A stretch of 64,000 nucleotides of DNA from assembly GCA_910588135.1 (NCBI GenBank), contig CAJUOT010000002.1, positions 1 through 64,000 on the forward strand, given 5' to 3'. Shown here one piece after another: positions 24,642 to 33,227 of the stretch. Position 1 is the stretch's first letter; the number at the start of each line of letters is the position of its first letter. This DNA is from an uncultured Oscillospiraceae bacterium (lineage in GTDB: Bacteria > Bacillota > Clostridia > Oscillospirales > Oscillospiraceae). Both the position numbers and the translations under genes were made by a program. Below the pieces are notes generated by a model. That model was not told the DNA's origin, did no database searches, and saw only the letters and a list, made by a program, of their open reading frames with translations.

Positions 24642-25487
24642 CTATTTTCCCTGGTCGTCCAGCCGCGTAAGCGCCCCGGACGTCCCGTCCAGGTAAAAGC
24701 TGCCCGTGTCGGTGTCCACCAGCCACACCGGCGTCAGGCGGACGCCGCCGGACAGGGACTGGGCCGTCCCCCGGTAGCCGGGCTCCATGGAGCGTATGGC
24801 GGAGCATACATCCCCGGACGCGGCGATTTCCTCGGAGAACCGCATCAGCGCCGTGGGCAGGGTCAGCATCCCGCCGGCCTCCGCCGTCCCGCTCCCCGCC
24901 ATGAGCAGCGAACCCTGGACGCGGCGCAGGGAGCCGCCGCCATACGCAAATTCCACCTCGCAGGAAAACACGGGGACGCCGTTCCAGAGCTGCCGGAACC
25001 GCACCCGGGTTTCCCCCTCCTCCTCCGTCACGCCGGCCTGTTCCGCCTCCACGCCCATTTTTTTCAGCAGGCCGGCGGCGTGCCGCTCCGGGCGGTCGGT
25101 GTCCTGGCCGGCGCTGCCGGACAGCTCGGCGGACAGCTCTCCGCCCGTCCGGACGCTCACTTCCCCCGCTCCGCTCCGGTAGAGGTACAGCCCGCCGCCC
25201 CGATTGTCCCCTTGAACCTCCTCGCCCAGCAGCGCGCGCACCAGCCTGGCCTCCCGCTCCACGTCCCGCTCCGCCGCCAGGGGCGCCAGCCCGTCCAGCT
25301 CGGGCAGCGCGGACAGCTCCACCTGAATCCCGCCCCGCTCCAGCACCTGGGCTGTCTGCTCCAGCGCCAGACGCTCATAGCGGACAGACTCCTCCCGCCG
25401 GGACCACACCAGTACCAGCAGAAAGCCGTTCACCATCAGCAGGACGAGAATTATAAAATTTTTCAGCTTAGCCCATTCCACGCGCAC
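24642..25487 (-). CDS. yycI: WalRK regulatory protein YycI
   Basis: The 281-residue protein has a short basic start, one membrane helix (LKNFIILVLLMVNGFLLVLVW, about residues 8-28) and an extracellular domain of about 250 residues. The YycI-type ending is WLVDTDTGSFYLDGTSGAL. In Bacillus, YycI with YycH binds the kinase WalK in the membrane and tunes its activity. Its place after yycH in a walR-walK-yycH-yycI order supports the call, since sequence similarity in this family is low. Confidence 0.85.
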   Translation of the reverse strand: MRVEWAKLKNFIILVLLMVNGFLLVLVWSRREESVRYERLALEQTAQVLERGGIQVELSALPELDGLAPLAAERDVEREARLVRALLGEEVQGDNRGGGLYLYRSGAGEVSVRTGGELSAELSGSAGQDTDRPERHAAGLLKKMGVEAEQAGVTEEEGETRVRFRQLWNGVPVFSCEVEFAYGGGSLRRVQGSLLMAGSGTAEAGGMLTLPTALMRFSEEIAASGDVCSAIRSMEPGYRGTAQSLSGGVRLTPVWLVDTDTGSFYLDGTSGALTRLDDQGK

Positions 25488-25508
25488 GTCCTCCTCCAGC
25501 GCCTGTGC

Positions 25509-26783
25509 TCAGACCGCCACCCAGGACGGGGATACGCGCTCCCCGCCTCCGTCCCAGTACTGGAGCGCCAGCTCCCGCCGCCCGTCCGTCAGGTCGGGCA
25601 GCATCGCCGCCGCTTTGTCGATGGGCAGCAGCAGCGCCCGCTCCCCACTGGCAGCGTAACTGCGGAAGCGGAGGGTGAACTGGGTGATGAACCCCTCCCG
25701 CACCCAAAACTCCGCCGCCCATCCCCCGCCGTCCAGGCGGACGGCGCAGCCGTCCAGCAGATAGCCAAAGTTCACCCGCAGCCCGCTCTCCTCCTCCCGG
25801 GCGGAGATCAGGTACAGCCGGGCCTCGCCGCACATCGCGCCCAGGGTTCGTTCCGCCAGCGCCCGCGCGCCGTCCACCCCGTCCGCCAGGGTTGGGCCCA
25901 CCGGGTATTTCCCCGGCTGCGCCGCCCGGTAGGTCACCGTCCCGCCGCCGTCCATCACCAGGCGGTCGCCGCCGTCCAGATACACCTCGCCGCCGCTTAC
26001 CGCGGCGTGGTTCTGGCCGCTGAAGGACAGCGCCTCCAACGTTTTCCCTGTCCCGGCCTCCCCCTCCAGGGGGACGGACACAGCGTACTCCGCCCCCCCC
26101 TGTTCCCCTTCGGCGACCAGGGTATAGGGGTCCAGCAGCCGGACCAGCTCCTGGCTTTCAAAGGCAAAGTGGGCGCCGTTGGGGGTGATCCTTTCCACCA
26201 TGGGGTCCAGGTGGAGGGTCTGGGTGAGGGCGGTGGGGCAGCGGAAAAACTGGCCGCTGCCCGCCTCCTGCCAGCACAGCAGCACCTGATCCCCCGCCCC
26301 GGCGCACAGCAGCACCCGGCGGGCACAGCCGTCCAGCTCCGTCCCCGCCGCCTCCTGGCTCTGGAGCCACCGGCCCAGGGCGGCCAGGGGCGCCTCCCCC
26401 TGGAAGTCAAAGTAGATATTTTTCCCCTCCCCCAGGCAGTTCCGCCACTCCGCCTCCGTGATGGAGGCCGGCTCCCCCGCGGAGGACAAAGCGTCGCCCA
26501 GCAGGGCGCCCAGCGGGAGAAACAGCTCCTCCAGGCGCTCCTCGTCGTACTGCACGCCATAGCGCCCTCCCGCCCCGGTGACGGCCAGCCGGACGGGGCG
26601 CATCATCCTCCCGCTGCCCTCCACGGGCAGGCCGGTTCCCGGGCTCTCCCTGGGGGAGAGCAGCCCCAGCACCCCACTGTCCTGCACCAGCGGGGTCATG
26701 GTCAGCAGCCATGCGGCGGAAAGGGTGAGCAGGGCAATGAGCGCGTCCTTTCCCCACTCAATGGCGCGGCGCTTATCCCTCAT
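25509..26783 (-). CDS. yycH: WalRK regulatory protein YycH
   Basis: The 424-residue protein begins with a short cytoplasmic part and a membrane helix (DALIALLTLSAAWLLTM, about residues 13-30). A large extracellular region follows. It starts 11 nt before the end of walK and lies before yycI, which is the YycH position. In Bacillus it acts with YycI on WalK. The sequence itself is diverged; the call rests mainly on layout and gene order. Confidence 0.85.
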   Translation of the reverse strand: MRDKRRAIEWGKDALIALLTLSAAWLLTMTPLVQDSGVLGLLSPRESPGTGLPVEGSGRMMRPVRLAVTGAGGRYGVQYDEERLEELFLPLGALLGDALSSAGEPASITEAEWRNCLGEGKNIYFDFQGEAPLAALGRWLQSQEAAGTELDGCARRVLLCAGAGDQVLLCWQEAGSGQFFRCPTALTQTLHLDPMVERITPNGAHFAFESQELVRLLDPYTLVAEGEQGGAEYAVSVPLEGEAGTGKTLEALSFSGQNHAAVSGGEVYLDGGDRLVMDGGGTVTYRAAQPGKYPVGPTLADGVDGARALAERTLGAMCGEARLYLISAREEESGLRVNFGYLLDGCAVRLDGGGWAAEFWVREGFITQFTLRFRSYAASGERALLLPIDKAAAMLPDLTDGRRELALQYWDGGGERVSPSWVAV

Positions 26784-28245
26784 TCCCGGCCTCCTCCCGG
26801 GGCCCCCGGATGGGCAGCTCCATGCGGATGGTCAAACCCGGCTCATCCTTATCCACCAGGTACAGCCTGCCCTCGTGCTGGGCCATGATCTCCTGGGCGA
26901 TGGACAGCCCCAGCCCCGTGCCGCCGGACTGGCGGGAGCGGGCCTTGTCCACCCGGTAGAACCGCTCGAAAATCCGGTCCCGGTCGCCCTCCGGGATGCC
27001 GATGCCGTTGTCGTCCACCTCCATCCACACCCTGTCCCCCGTCTGTCCGGCAGATATGCGGATGCACCCCCCGTCAGGGGTGTATTTGATGGCGTTGGAC
27101 ACGATGTTCATCATCACCTGCATGATCCGCTCCCGGTCCGCGCGCACCTGGGGCAGGCCGTCCGGCAGGCTCAGCTCTACCGTGTGGGCGTGGTTCTGGG
27201 CGTCCATCAGGATGGCCTGATAGGTGTCGTCCACCGCCCCGGCAAAGGGGAACCAGGAGGGGCGCAGCCCGCCGCGCCCAGAATCGAACCGGGACAGGGT
27301 GAGCAGGTCCTGGAGAATGTGGGCCATGCGGTCGGACTCGTTGAGAATGACCCCCAGGAACCGCTGTTCCGTCTCCGGTGGCAGGCCGCCCACACCGTCG
27401 GACAGGGTCTCGGCATAGCTTTTGATGTTGGTCAGGGGGGTCCGCAGCTCGTGGGACACGTTGGCCACAAAGTCCTTGCGTTGCTGCTCCGCCCGCTCCA
27501 GCTCGGCGATGTTGGTCTCCAGCTGCCCGGCCATGGTGTTGAAGCTCTCGGTGAGCTGGCCGATCTCGTCGGCGGAGGTCACCTCCAGCTTCCGGGAAAA
27601 GTCTCCCCCCGCCGCTTTTTCGATGCCGTCGGTGAGACGCTGGAGGGGGTTCACCATGGTTTTTGCCAGCAGGAAGGACAGCAGCACCGAGATGACCAGC
27701 CCCAGGGCCAGCGCCTCTATAATGAGGGTAAACATCTCGGCGTTCAGGCTGCGGGCGGTCTCCCGGTTATCCAGGATATAGACGATATAGGGCTGCCCGC
27801 CCCGGGTGATGGGGATGGCGGCGTCCATATAGTCGGCGGTGACGCTGCTCTTGATCCCCACCTCCCCCAGCAGGGCGGCGGAGATATTGGGCGTGACCGC
27901 CACGCCCCCCTCCGGCTCCGGCGCGGAACCGCCCAGCCAGCGGCCGGTGGCGCCGTCCAGCACATAGTAGTTGCGGTTGCGCCTGTCCACCCCCAGGGTT
28001 CCCGCGTAGAGGGACAGAACCTCCTGCACCATCGCCGCGCCGTCCTCTTCTTCGTCGGTGGCGGTCTGGAGATCCCGGACGAAGTCCACGCTGTCCTGGC
28101 CGAACGCGTCGATAATCTGGCTGTAAAACTCGTCGATATAGTAGCCGGTGACCGAGTTCATCAGAAACGCGCCCACCACCACCATCAGCGACACGATGAG
28201 CAGCACCATGATGAGCACCAGCTTGATGTGCAGACTTTTGCGCAT
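26773..28245 (-). CDS. walK: Cell-wall sensor histidine kinase WalK
   Basis: The 490-residue kinase has membrane helices at about residues 6-29 and 165-187 around an extracellular sensor. A HAMP domain (NPLQRLTDGIEKAAGGDFSR) follows, then the H-box ANVSHELRTPLTNIKSYAE (His265), the N-box NIVSNAIKYTPDGG and the G-boxes. Bacillus WalK (611 residues) has a cytoplasmic PAS domain between HAMP and kinase, which is missing here. The ATG at 28245 follows AAAGGAGG. It phosphorylates WalR and controls peptidoglycan turnover genes. It is separated from walR by 110 nt. Confidence 0.93.
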   Translation of the reverse strand: MRKSLHIKLVLIMVLLIVSLMVVVGAFLMNSVTGYYIDEFYSQIIDAFGQDSVDFVRDLQTATDEEEDGAAMVQEVLSLYAGTLGVDRRNRNYYVLDGATGRWLGGSAPEPEGGVAVTPNISAALLGEVGIKSSVTADYMDAAIPITRGGQPYIVYILDNRETARSLNAEMFTLIIEALALGLVISVLLSFLLAKTMVNPLQRLTDGIEKAAGGDFSRKLEVTSADEIGQLTESFNTMAGQLETNIAELERAEQQRKDFVANVSHELRTPLTNIKSYAETLSDGVGGLPPETEQRFLGVILNESDRMAHILQDLLTLSRFDSGRGGLRPSWFPFAGAVDDTYQAILMDAQNHAHTVELSLPDGLPQVRADRERIMQVMMNIVSNAIKYTPDGGCIRISAGQTGDRVWMEVDDNGIGIPEGDRDRIFERFYRVDKARSRQSGGTGLGLSIAQEIMAQHEGRLYLVDKDEPGLTIRMELPIRGPREEAGNEG

Positions 28246-28355
28246 GGGCACACCTCCTTTCCCCGCGCGGCGGGGGACGGCCTCCGGCGTCTCAACACTA
28301 TAAACAGGCGAGGCCCACGGCCCGCGCCTCAGTGCCGGATCGTTCGGTTCGTCTG

Positions 28356-29057
28356 TTATACACCAAATGCGTACCCCAGCCCCCGGCGGGTAATGATGAA
28401 CCTGGGCTCGGCGGGGTCGTCCTCCAGCTTTTCCCGCAGGCGGCGGATGGCCACGTCCACTGCCCGCACGTCGCCCACGTAGCCCTCGTAGTTCCAAACC
28501 TGCTCCATCAGCGACTCCCGGCTCACCGCCTGCCCCCCGCTGGAGGCCAGGGTCTTCACCAGCTCATACTCCCGCTGGGTCAGGTCCAGCGCCTCCCCGT
28601 CCTTGTATACCAGCATGGCGTCCAGATCCACCTGGACGCGGCCCAGCTCCATCCGGTTCCCGGCCGCCTGGGGCGCGGCCTGCGAGAGCATCTCCGTGCG
28701 GCGGATGTTGCTCTTCACCCGGGCCAGCAGCTCCCGCATGGAGAAGGGCTTGGTGATATAGTCATCCGCCCCCAGCTCCAGCCCCAGCACCTTGTCCGTC
28801 TCCTCTTCCCGCGCGGTGAGCATGATGATAGGGGTGGCCCGCCCCTGCTCCCGCAGGGTGCGGCACACCTGGAAGCCGTCCATCCTGGGCAGCATCAGGT
28901 CCAGCAGGATCAGGTCCGGGTCCTGCTCCAGCGCCAGCCGCAGCCCCGCCGCCCCGTCCATAGCCTCCAGCGTCTCATAACCCTCCCGCGCCAGATTGAA
29001 GGTGAGGATGTCCACAATGTTGCGCTCGTCCTCCACCACCAGGATTTTTTTACCCAT
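28356..29057 (-). CDS. walR: Response regulator WalR
   Basis: The 233-residue protein has a receiver domain with Glu9-Asp10, phospho-acceptor Asp53 (LLLDLMLPRMDG) and Lys in YITKPFSMREL. The winged helix ends in AVDVAIRRLREKLEDDP and RRGLGYAF. It matches WalR closely and lies in the walR-walK-yycH-yycI order. WalR is the essential regulator of cell-wall hydrolases in many Bacillota. It overlaps the end of the Nudix gene by 8 nt, so the operon starts at least there. Confidence 0.95.
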   Translation of the reverse strand: MGKKILVVEDERNIVDILTFNLAREGYETLEAMDGAAGLRLALEQDPDLILLDLMLPRMDGFQVCRTLREQGRATPIIMLTAREEETDKVLGLELGADDYITKPFSMRELLARVKSNIRRTEMLSQAAPQAAGNRMELGRVQVDLDAMLVYKDGEALDLTQREYELVKTLASSGGQAVSRESLMEQVWNYEGYVGDVRAVDVAIRRLREKLEDDPAEPRFIITRRGLGYAFGV

Positions 29058-29598
29058 CGGCTTCCTCCCGCATCAGCTTCTCCGCCCGGAACAGGGCGGC
29101 CACGGTTTTCGCGTCGTTGATCCGCCCATCCGCCGCCATCTCCAACGCCTGACGGAAGGGCAGCTTGAAAGGCTCCAGAAATTCGTCCTGGTCCAGATGC
29201 CGCTCCCCAAAGGTCAGCTCCCGGGCCAGATAGAGGTAGAGCATCTCATCCGTATACCCCACGCTGGGCATGATATGGCCCAGCGCGTCCCACCGGCCCG
29301 CCGCGGCCCCGATTTCCTCATGGAGCTCCCGCTTGATGGCCTCAAAGGGGTCCTCCCCCGGCTCCAGCTTGCCCGCCGGGATTTCCGTCACCACCTTGTG
29401 GTAGGGGTAGCGGAACTGCCGCTCCAGGTAGACGTTTCCCTCCCCGTCCAGGGCCACCGCCGCCACACCGCCGGGGTGGTGGACAAACTCCCGGGTGGAG
29501 GTGCCCCCATTGGTCAGCTCCACCCGGTCCCGGTAGACCTTCAGCAGCCGCCCGTCAAAGATCTGCTCGCTGTCCAGCGTTTTTTCATTCAGTTCCAT
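29050..29598 (-). CDS. nudF: ADP-ribose pyrophosphatase (Nudix hydrolase)
   Basis: The 182-residue protein has the Nudix box GKLEPGEDPFEAIKRELHEE with the spacing GX5EX7REUXEEXG. The downstream pattern SVGYTDEMLYLYLA is typical of ADP-ribose pyrophosphatases. It hydrolyses ADP-ribose to AMP and ribose 5-phosphate. The ATG at 29598 follows GGGAGG; a longer frame lacks a site. It leads into walR with an 8-nt overlap, which makes it the first gene of the wal operon here. Confidence 0.92.
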   Translation of the reverse strand: MELNEKTLDSEQIFDGRLLKVYRDRVELTNGGTSTREFVHHPGGVAAVALDGEGNVYLERQFRYPYHKVVTEIPAGKLEPGEDPFEAIKRELHEEIGAAAGRWDALGHIMPSVGYTDEMLYLYLARELTFGERHLDQDEFLEPFKLPFRQALEMAADGRINDAKTVAALFRAEKLMREEADG

Positions 29599-29693
29599 GT
29601 CAAATACCTCCCGGTATGTTTTCCGCGCACTTACAGGTATTTTACCACAGCGGGGCAAAAATAGGAAGCGCTAAGTGAGATTTTTCCCATCCG

Positions 29694-29732
29694 GCGAAAA
29701 ACGGGCACAGCCCCGCTGAAGCGGGGCTGTGC
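29694..29732 (-). terminator. Intrinsic terminator of purA
   Basis: GCACAGCCCCGC (29705-29716) and GCGGGGCTGTGC (29721-29732) form a perfect 12-bp stem. On the minus strand it is followed by CCCGTTTTT. It lies directly after the purA stop and isolates purA from the Nudix-wal operon. Confidence 0.88.
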
Positions 29733-29740
29733 CTGTCTCC

Positions 29741-31024
29741 TTATCTGCGCAGGGCGATCTCATGGCGCTTGGGCCCGGTGGACACAATGGTGATGGGCAC
29801 GCCGATGCGCTGCTCCAAAAACTCCACGTAACGCCGGGCGTTGGCGGGCAGGGCCCCGTAGTCGGTGATGCCCCGCACATCCGATTTCCAGCCGGGCAGC
29901 GTCTCAAACACCGGCCTGGCCCGCATCAGCTTCGGGGTGGTGGGGAAGATATCCGTCACTTCCCCATCGATCTCATAGCCCACGCACACCTTGATTTCGT
30001 CCAGGTAGCCCAGCACGTCCAGGCAGGTCAGCGCCGCCTGGGTGGCGCCCTGCACCATGCAGCCGTACCGCGTGGCCACCGCATCAAACCAGCCCACCCG
30101 GCGGGGCCGGCCGGTGGTGGCCCCAAACTCGCCCCGGTCTCCCCCGCGGCGGCGCAGCTCATCCCCCTCGGAGCCGAAAAGCTCGCTGACAAAGGGCTCG
30201 GCGCTGGAACCGACGCTGGAGGAATACGCCTTGGTAACACAGATCACGTCCTGAATGGCGGTGGGAGGGACGGGAGCGCCCACGCAGCCGTAGCCCGCCA
30301 GAGTGTGGGAGGAGGTGGTCATGGGGAAGATGCCCAGATCCGGGTCCTTCATGGAGCCCAGCTGGCCTTCCAGCAGCACGGTTTTGCCTTCCTTCAGCGC
30401 CTGGTGGAGGAAGCCCACCGCGTCGCCCACGTAGGGGCGCAGCAGCTCCCGGTAGCTCAACAGCTGATCGTACAGCGCCTTCACGTCCAGGGCCGGCTTG
30501 TGGTAGAGGTGCTCGAAGAGGATGTTCTTCACCTCCACGGCGCGGCTCAGCCGCTCCCACAGGCGCTCCTCGTCGAAGAGGTCGCAAACCTGGATGCCCG
30601 TCTTGGCATATTTGTCGGAGTAGAAGGGGGCGATGCCGCTCTTGGTGGAGCCAAAGGCCTTTCCTCCCAGCCGCTCCTCCTCATACCCGTCCTGGAGAAC
30701 GTGGTAGGGCATGAGCAGCTGGGCCCGCTCGGACACGATGAGGCTGGGGGCGGGCACCCCCTGGCTGATGACGCTTTTGAGTTCGTCCGCCAGCTTGGCC
30801 GCGTCCAGCGCCACCCCGTTGCCGATGATATTGGTCACGTGGGGGGAGAAGATGCCGGAGGGCAGAATGTGCAGCGCGAAGCGCCCGTAGTCGTTGATGA
30901 TGGTGTGGCCCGCGTTGGCCCCGCCCTGGAAGCGCACCACCACGTCGGACGTCTCGGCCAGCAGATCGGTGATCTTGCCCTTGCCCTCGTCGCCCCAGTT
31001 TGCCCCAACAATCGCTTTTACCAT
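29741..31024 (-). CDS. purA: Adenylosuccinate synthetase
   Basis: The 427-residue protein has the GTP-binding start GANWGDEGKGKITD, the IMP-binding QGGANAGHTI, the catalytic His in that block, LLEGQLGSMKD, and GRPRRVGWFDA. It makes adenylosuccinate from IMP, aspartate and GTP, the first step to AMP. The length is normal. The ATG follows GGAGG. purA next to the wal genes is also the order near the replication origin of Bacillus. Confidence 0.97.
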   Translation of the reverse strand: MVKAIVGANWGDEGKGKITDLLAETSDVVVRFQGGANAGHTIINDYGRFALHILPSGIFSPHVTNIIGNGVALDAAKLADELKSVISQGVPAPSLIVSERAQLLMPYHVLQDGYEEERLGGKAFGSTKSGIAPFYSDKYAKTGIQVCDLFDEERLWERLSRAVEVKNILFEHLYHKPALDVKALYDQLLSYRELLRPYVGDAVGFLHQALKEGKTVLLEGQLGSMKDPDLGIFPMTTSSHTLAGYGCVGAPVPPTAIQDVICVTKAYSSSVGSSAEPFVSELFGSEGDELRRRGGDRGEFGATTGRPRRVGWFDAVATRYGCMVQGATQAALTCLDVLGYLDEIKVCVGYEIDGEVTDIFPTTPKLMRARPVFETLPGWKSDVRGITDYGALPANARRYVEFLEQRIGVPITIVSTGPKRHEIALRR

Positions 31025-31111
31025 AACATTACCTCCGCGCCCCGGGATTCGCGGCCGTCCATGCCGGTCCGCCTTATCCGGCGCGCGGGCCGCACCAGCG
31101 GCCCAACAGTT

Positions 31112-31140
31112 CTATTATAATCGACGCTTCCCCAGTCCGC
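31112..31140 (-). promoter_or_regulatory. purA promoter
   Basis: On the minus strand TTGCGG (31135-31140), a 17-bp spacer and TATAAT (31112-31117) form a good promoter 88 bp before the start codon. I see no purine riboswitch or PurR box in the leader. Confidence 0.75.
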
Positions 31141-31178
31141 AAGCCTTTTTCTCACTTTTTCACTTTTACGGTTTTCCT

Positions 31179-31208
31179 CTTTACTTCCGTAAAGTAAAGT
31201 GGTACAAT
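31179..31208 (+). promoter_or_regulatory. Promoter with inverted-repeat operator of the YerC-like regulator
   Basis: TTTACT (31180-31185), a 17-bp spacer and TACAAT (31203-31208) form the promoter. The perfect inverted repeat CTTTACT-N7-AGTAAAG (31179-31199) covers the -35 box and spacer. This is the place for a repressor, most simply the TrpR-like protein encoded just downstream. Confidence 0.75.
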
Positions 31209-31271
31209 ATCCCCACTTGCCGCGAAAACGCGGACACCATGACGAAGGGCGTCCAGACAGGGGGTATTCCC

Positions 31272-31556
31272 ATGCAGAAAGAGGCTCCGGATCAGAACGA
31301 CGTGCTGTTCAAAGCCGTGCTGTCCCTGAAAACCCCGGAGGAATGCCGCGCGTTCTTCCAGGATCTGTGCACCGTGGCCGAGCTGCGGGCCATGGCCCAG
31401 CGGCTGGAGGTGGCCCAGCTTCTGGACGGGGGGCTGATCTACAACGACATCCTCCAGCGCACCGGGGCCTCCAGCGCCACCATCAGCCGGGTGAACCGGG
31501 CGCTGCAGTACGGCGCGGACGGATACAAAACCGTTCTGCCCAGGCTGAAGCGATGA
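31272..31556 (+). CDS. YerC/YecD family TrpR-related DNA-binding protein
   Basis: The 94-residue protein belongs to the TrpR-like YerC/YecD family: VLSLKTPEECRAFFQDLCT, ELRAMAQRLEVAQLL, and the helix-turn-helix IYNDILQRTGASSATISRVN. It probably represses its own promoter, where a perfect inverted repeat lies. The ligand, if any, is unknown. The ATG at 31272 follows AGGGGG and gives the usual length. It overlaps the methyltransferase gene by 4 nt (ATGA). Confidence 0.92.
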   Translation: MQKEAPDQNDVLFKAVLSLKTPEECRAFFQDLCTVAELRAMAQRLEVAQLLDGGLIYNDILQRTGASSATISRVNRALQYGADGYKTVLPRLKR

Positions 31557-32296
31557 CAGACGCTTACACCATCCTGGCCGGCTGCTATGACCGGCTCACC
31601 GCCGACGTGGACTATGGGAAATGGGCGGACTATGTAGAGCGCCACTTCCGGCGCTGGAGGCGGCCCGTCCGCTCGGTGGCGGAGCTGGGCTGCGGCACCG
31701 GGAGCCTCACCCGCCTGCTGGCCCGGCGGGGCTACGCCGTCACCGCCGTGGACCTCTCCCCCGATATGCTGGCCGTGGCCGACCAGAAGTGCCGGGGGCT
31801 GGGCGTGCTGTTTTTGTGCCAGGATATGTCCCGGCTCACCCTGCTGGAGCCGGCCGACGCCATCATCTCCTGCCTGGACAGCGTGAACTACGTCACCCGG
31901 CCCGCCGCCCTGAAACGGACCTTCCAGCGGGTGCACCGGCACCTGGCCCCGGGGGGGCTGTTTCTCTTTGACGTGAAAACGCCCCTGGCCCTGGAGGGGG
32001 CGGGCGGCCAGACCAATCTGGACGAGGACGAGGATATTTTCTGCGTCTGGCGGGGGGAGTACAGCCCGCGCCGGCGGGTGTGCGGCTACGGCCTGGACCT
32101 GTTCGTCCGGCAGGAGGACGGCAGCTGGAGCCGGGGCGGCGAGTACCACGAGGAGTACGCCTACACCCTGGAGGAGCTGACGGGCTTCCTCCGGGATGCG
32201 GGTTTTCAGAATGTCAGGATATACGGCGACAAGACCATGCGCCCTCCCAGGGAGGGGGCTCTCCGGGTCTTTCTTGCCGCGGGAAAGGATTTGTAG
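31553..32296 (+). CDS. Class I SAM-dependent methyltransferase
   Basis: The 247-residue protein has the SAM-binding motif VAELGCGTGSLTRLLA, then VTAVDLSPDML, and the later block LAPGGLFLFDVKTP. The N-terminal start YTILAGCYDRLTADVDYGKWADY is shared with many small clostridial methyltransferases of unknown target. It is coupled to the YerC-like regulator (ATGA) and lies 5 nt before hslO. Confidence 0.9.
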   Translation: MTDAYTILAGCYDRLTADVDYGKWADYVERHFRRWRRPVRSVAELGCGTGSLTRLLARRGYAVTAVDLSPDMLAVADQKCRGLGVLFLCQDMSRLTLLEPADAIISCLDSVNYVTRPAALKRTFQRVHRHLAPGGLFLFDVKTPLALEGAGGQTNLDEDEDIFCVWRGEYSPRRRVCGYGLDLFVRQEDGSWSRGGEYHEEYAYTLEELTGFLRDAGFQNVRIYGDKTMRPPREGALRVFLAAGKDL

Positions 32297-32301
32297 CGCG
32301 T

Positions 32302-33186
32302 ATGGACCAGATTGTCCGCGTCATCGCGAAAAACGCCCCCGTCAAGGCCATGGCCATCTCCGCCCGGGACACTGTGGAGCGCGCCCGCGCCATCCACGGC
32401 TGCTGGCCGGTGGCTGCCGCGGCCCTGGGCCGGCTGCTCATGGCCGCGTCCATGATGGGGGCCTCCATGAAGGAGGAGAACGCCTCCGTCACCCTGCGGG
32501 TGAAGGGGGAAGGGCCGCTGGGCTCCCTCACCGCCGTGTCCGACAGCGGCGGGAACGTCCGGGGCTATGTGCACAACCCCGCCGTGGACGTACCCCGGAA
32601 GGCCAAGGGCAAGCTGGACGTGGGCGCCGCCGTGGGCGGGGACGGAGATTTGACCGTCATCCGCGACCTGGGGCTGAAGGAGCCCTACGTCGGGTCGGTC
32701 CAGCTGGTGGGCGGTGAGATCGCCGAGGACATCGCCGCCTACTTTGTGGAGAGCGAACAGGTGCCCACCGCCTGCGCCCTGGGGGTGCTCATCGCCCCGG
32801 ACCAGACCGTTCAGGCGGCGGGGGGCTATCTGATCCAGCTTCTGCCCGGGGCGGACGACGCCGTGATATCGGCGGTGGAGCGGGGTGTGGCCAAACTGGG
32901 GGCCGTCAGCGCCCGACTGGACGGGGGGATGAATCCCCTGAACCTGCTGCAAGAGGCGCTGGGGGAATTTGAGCTGGATGTTCTGGAGACGGCCCCCGTG
33001 GAATACCGCTGCTATTGCAGCCGGGAGCGGGTGAGCCGGGCGCTCATCAGCATGGGGAAGGACGAGCTCACCTCCCTGATCCGGGAGCAGGGGGGCGCGG
33101 AGCTCACCTGCCAGTTCTGCGACAAGGTGTACCGCTTTGGCCGGGAGGAGCTGGAGGCCCTGCTGGACGAGGCACAGGGGAAATAA
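32302..33186 (+). CDS. hslO: Redox-regulated chaperone Hsp33
   Basis: The 294-residue protein has the Hsp33 fold (GSLTAVSDSGGNVRGYVHNP, EDIAAYFVESEQVPTACALG). The C-terminal zinc centre Cys237-x-Cys239 and Cys270-x-x-Cys273 fits the CXC-X27-32-CXXC rule. Oxidation releases zinc and turns on its holdase activity. The ATG at 32302 is 5 nt after the methyltransferase stop, with AAAGGA slightly far upstream. It is the last gene of the yerC-like operon. Confidence 0.95.
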   Translation: MDQIVRVIAKNAPVKAMAISARDTVERARAIHGCWPVAAAALGRLLMAASMMGASMKEENASVTLRVKGEGPLGSLTAVSDSGGNVRGYVHNPAVDVPRKAKGKLDVGAAVGGDGDLTVIRDLGLKEPYVGSVQLVGGEIAEDIAAYFVESEQVPTACALGVLIAPDQTVQAAGGYLIQLLPGADDAVISAVERGVAKLGAVSARLDGGMNPLNLLQEALGEFELDVLETAPVEYRCYCSRERVSRALISMGKDELTSLIREQGGAELTCQFCDKVYRFGREELEALLDEAQGK

Positions 33187-33196
33187 AGCAAACGCC

Positions 33197-33227
33197 AGGG
33201 GAGCGCCGGTTCAACCGGCGCTCCCCT
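33197..33227. terminator. Terminator hairpin between hslO and spoIIP
   Basis: AGGGGAGCGCCGG (33197-33209) pairs with CCGGCGCTCCCCT around a short loop. The spoIIP stop codon lies in the loop/arm, so the hairpin also covers the end of that gene. There is no T-run. Confidence 0.65.

Noticed and set aside
31025..31111. Purine riboswitch or PurR site upstream of purA
   Set aside because: No conserved aptamer core or PurR box could be seen in the short leader.
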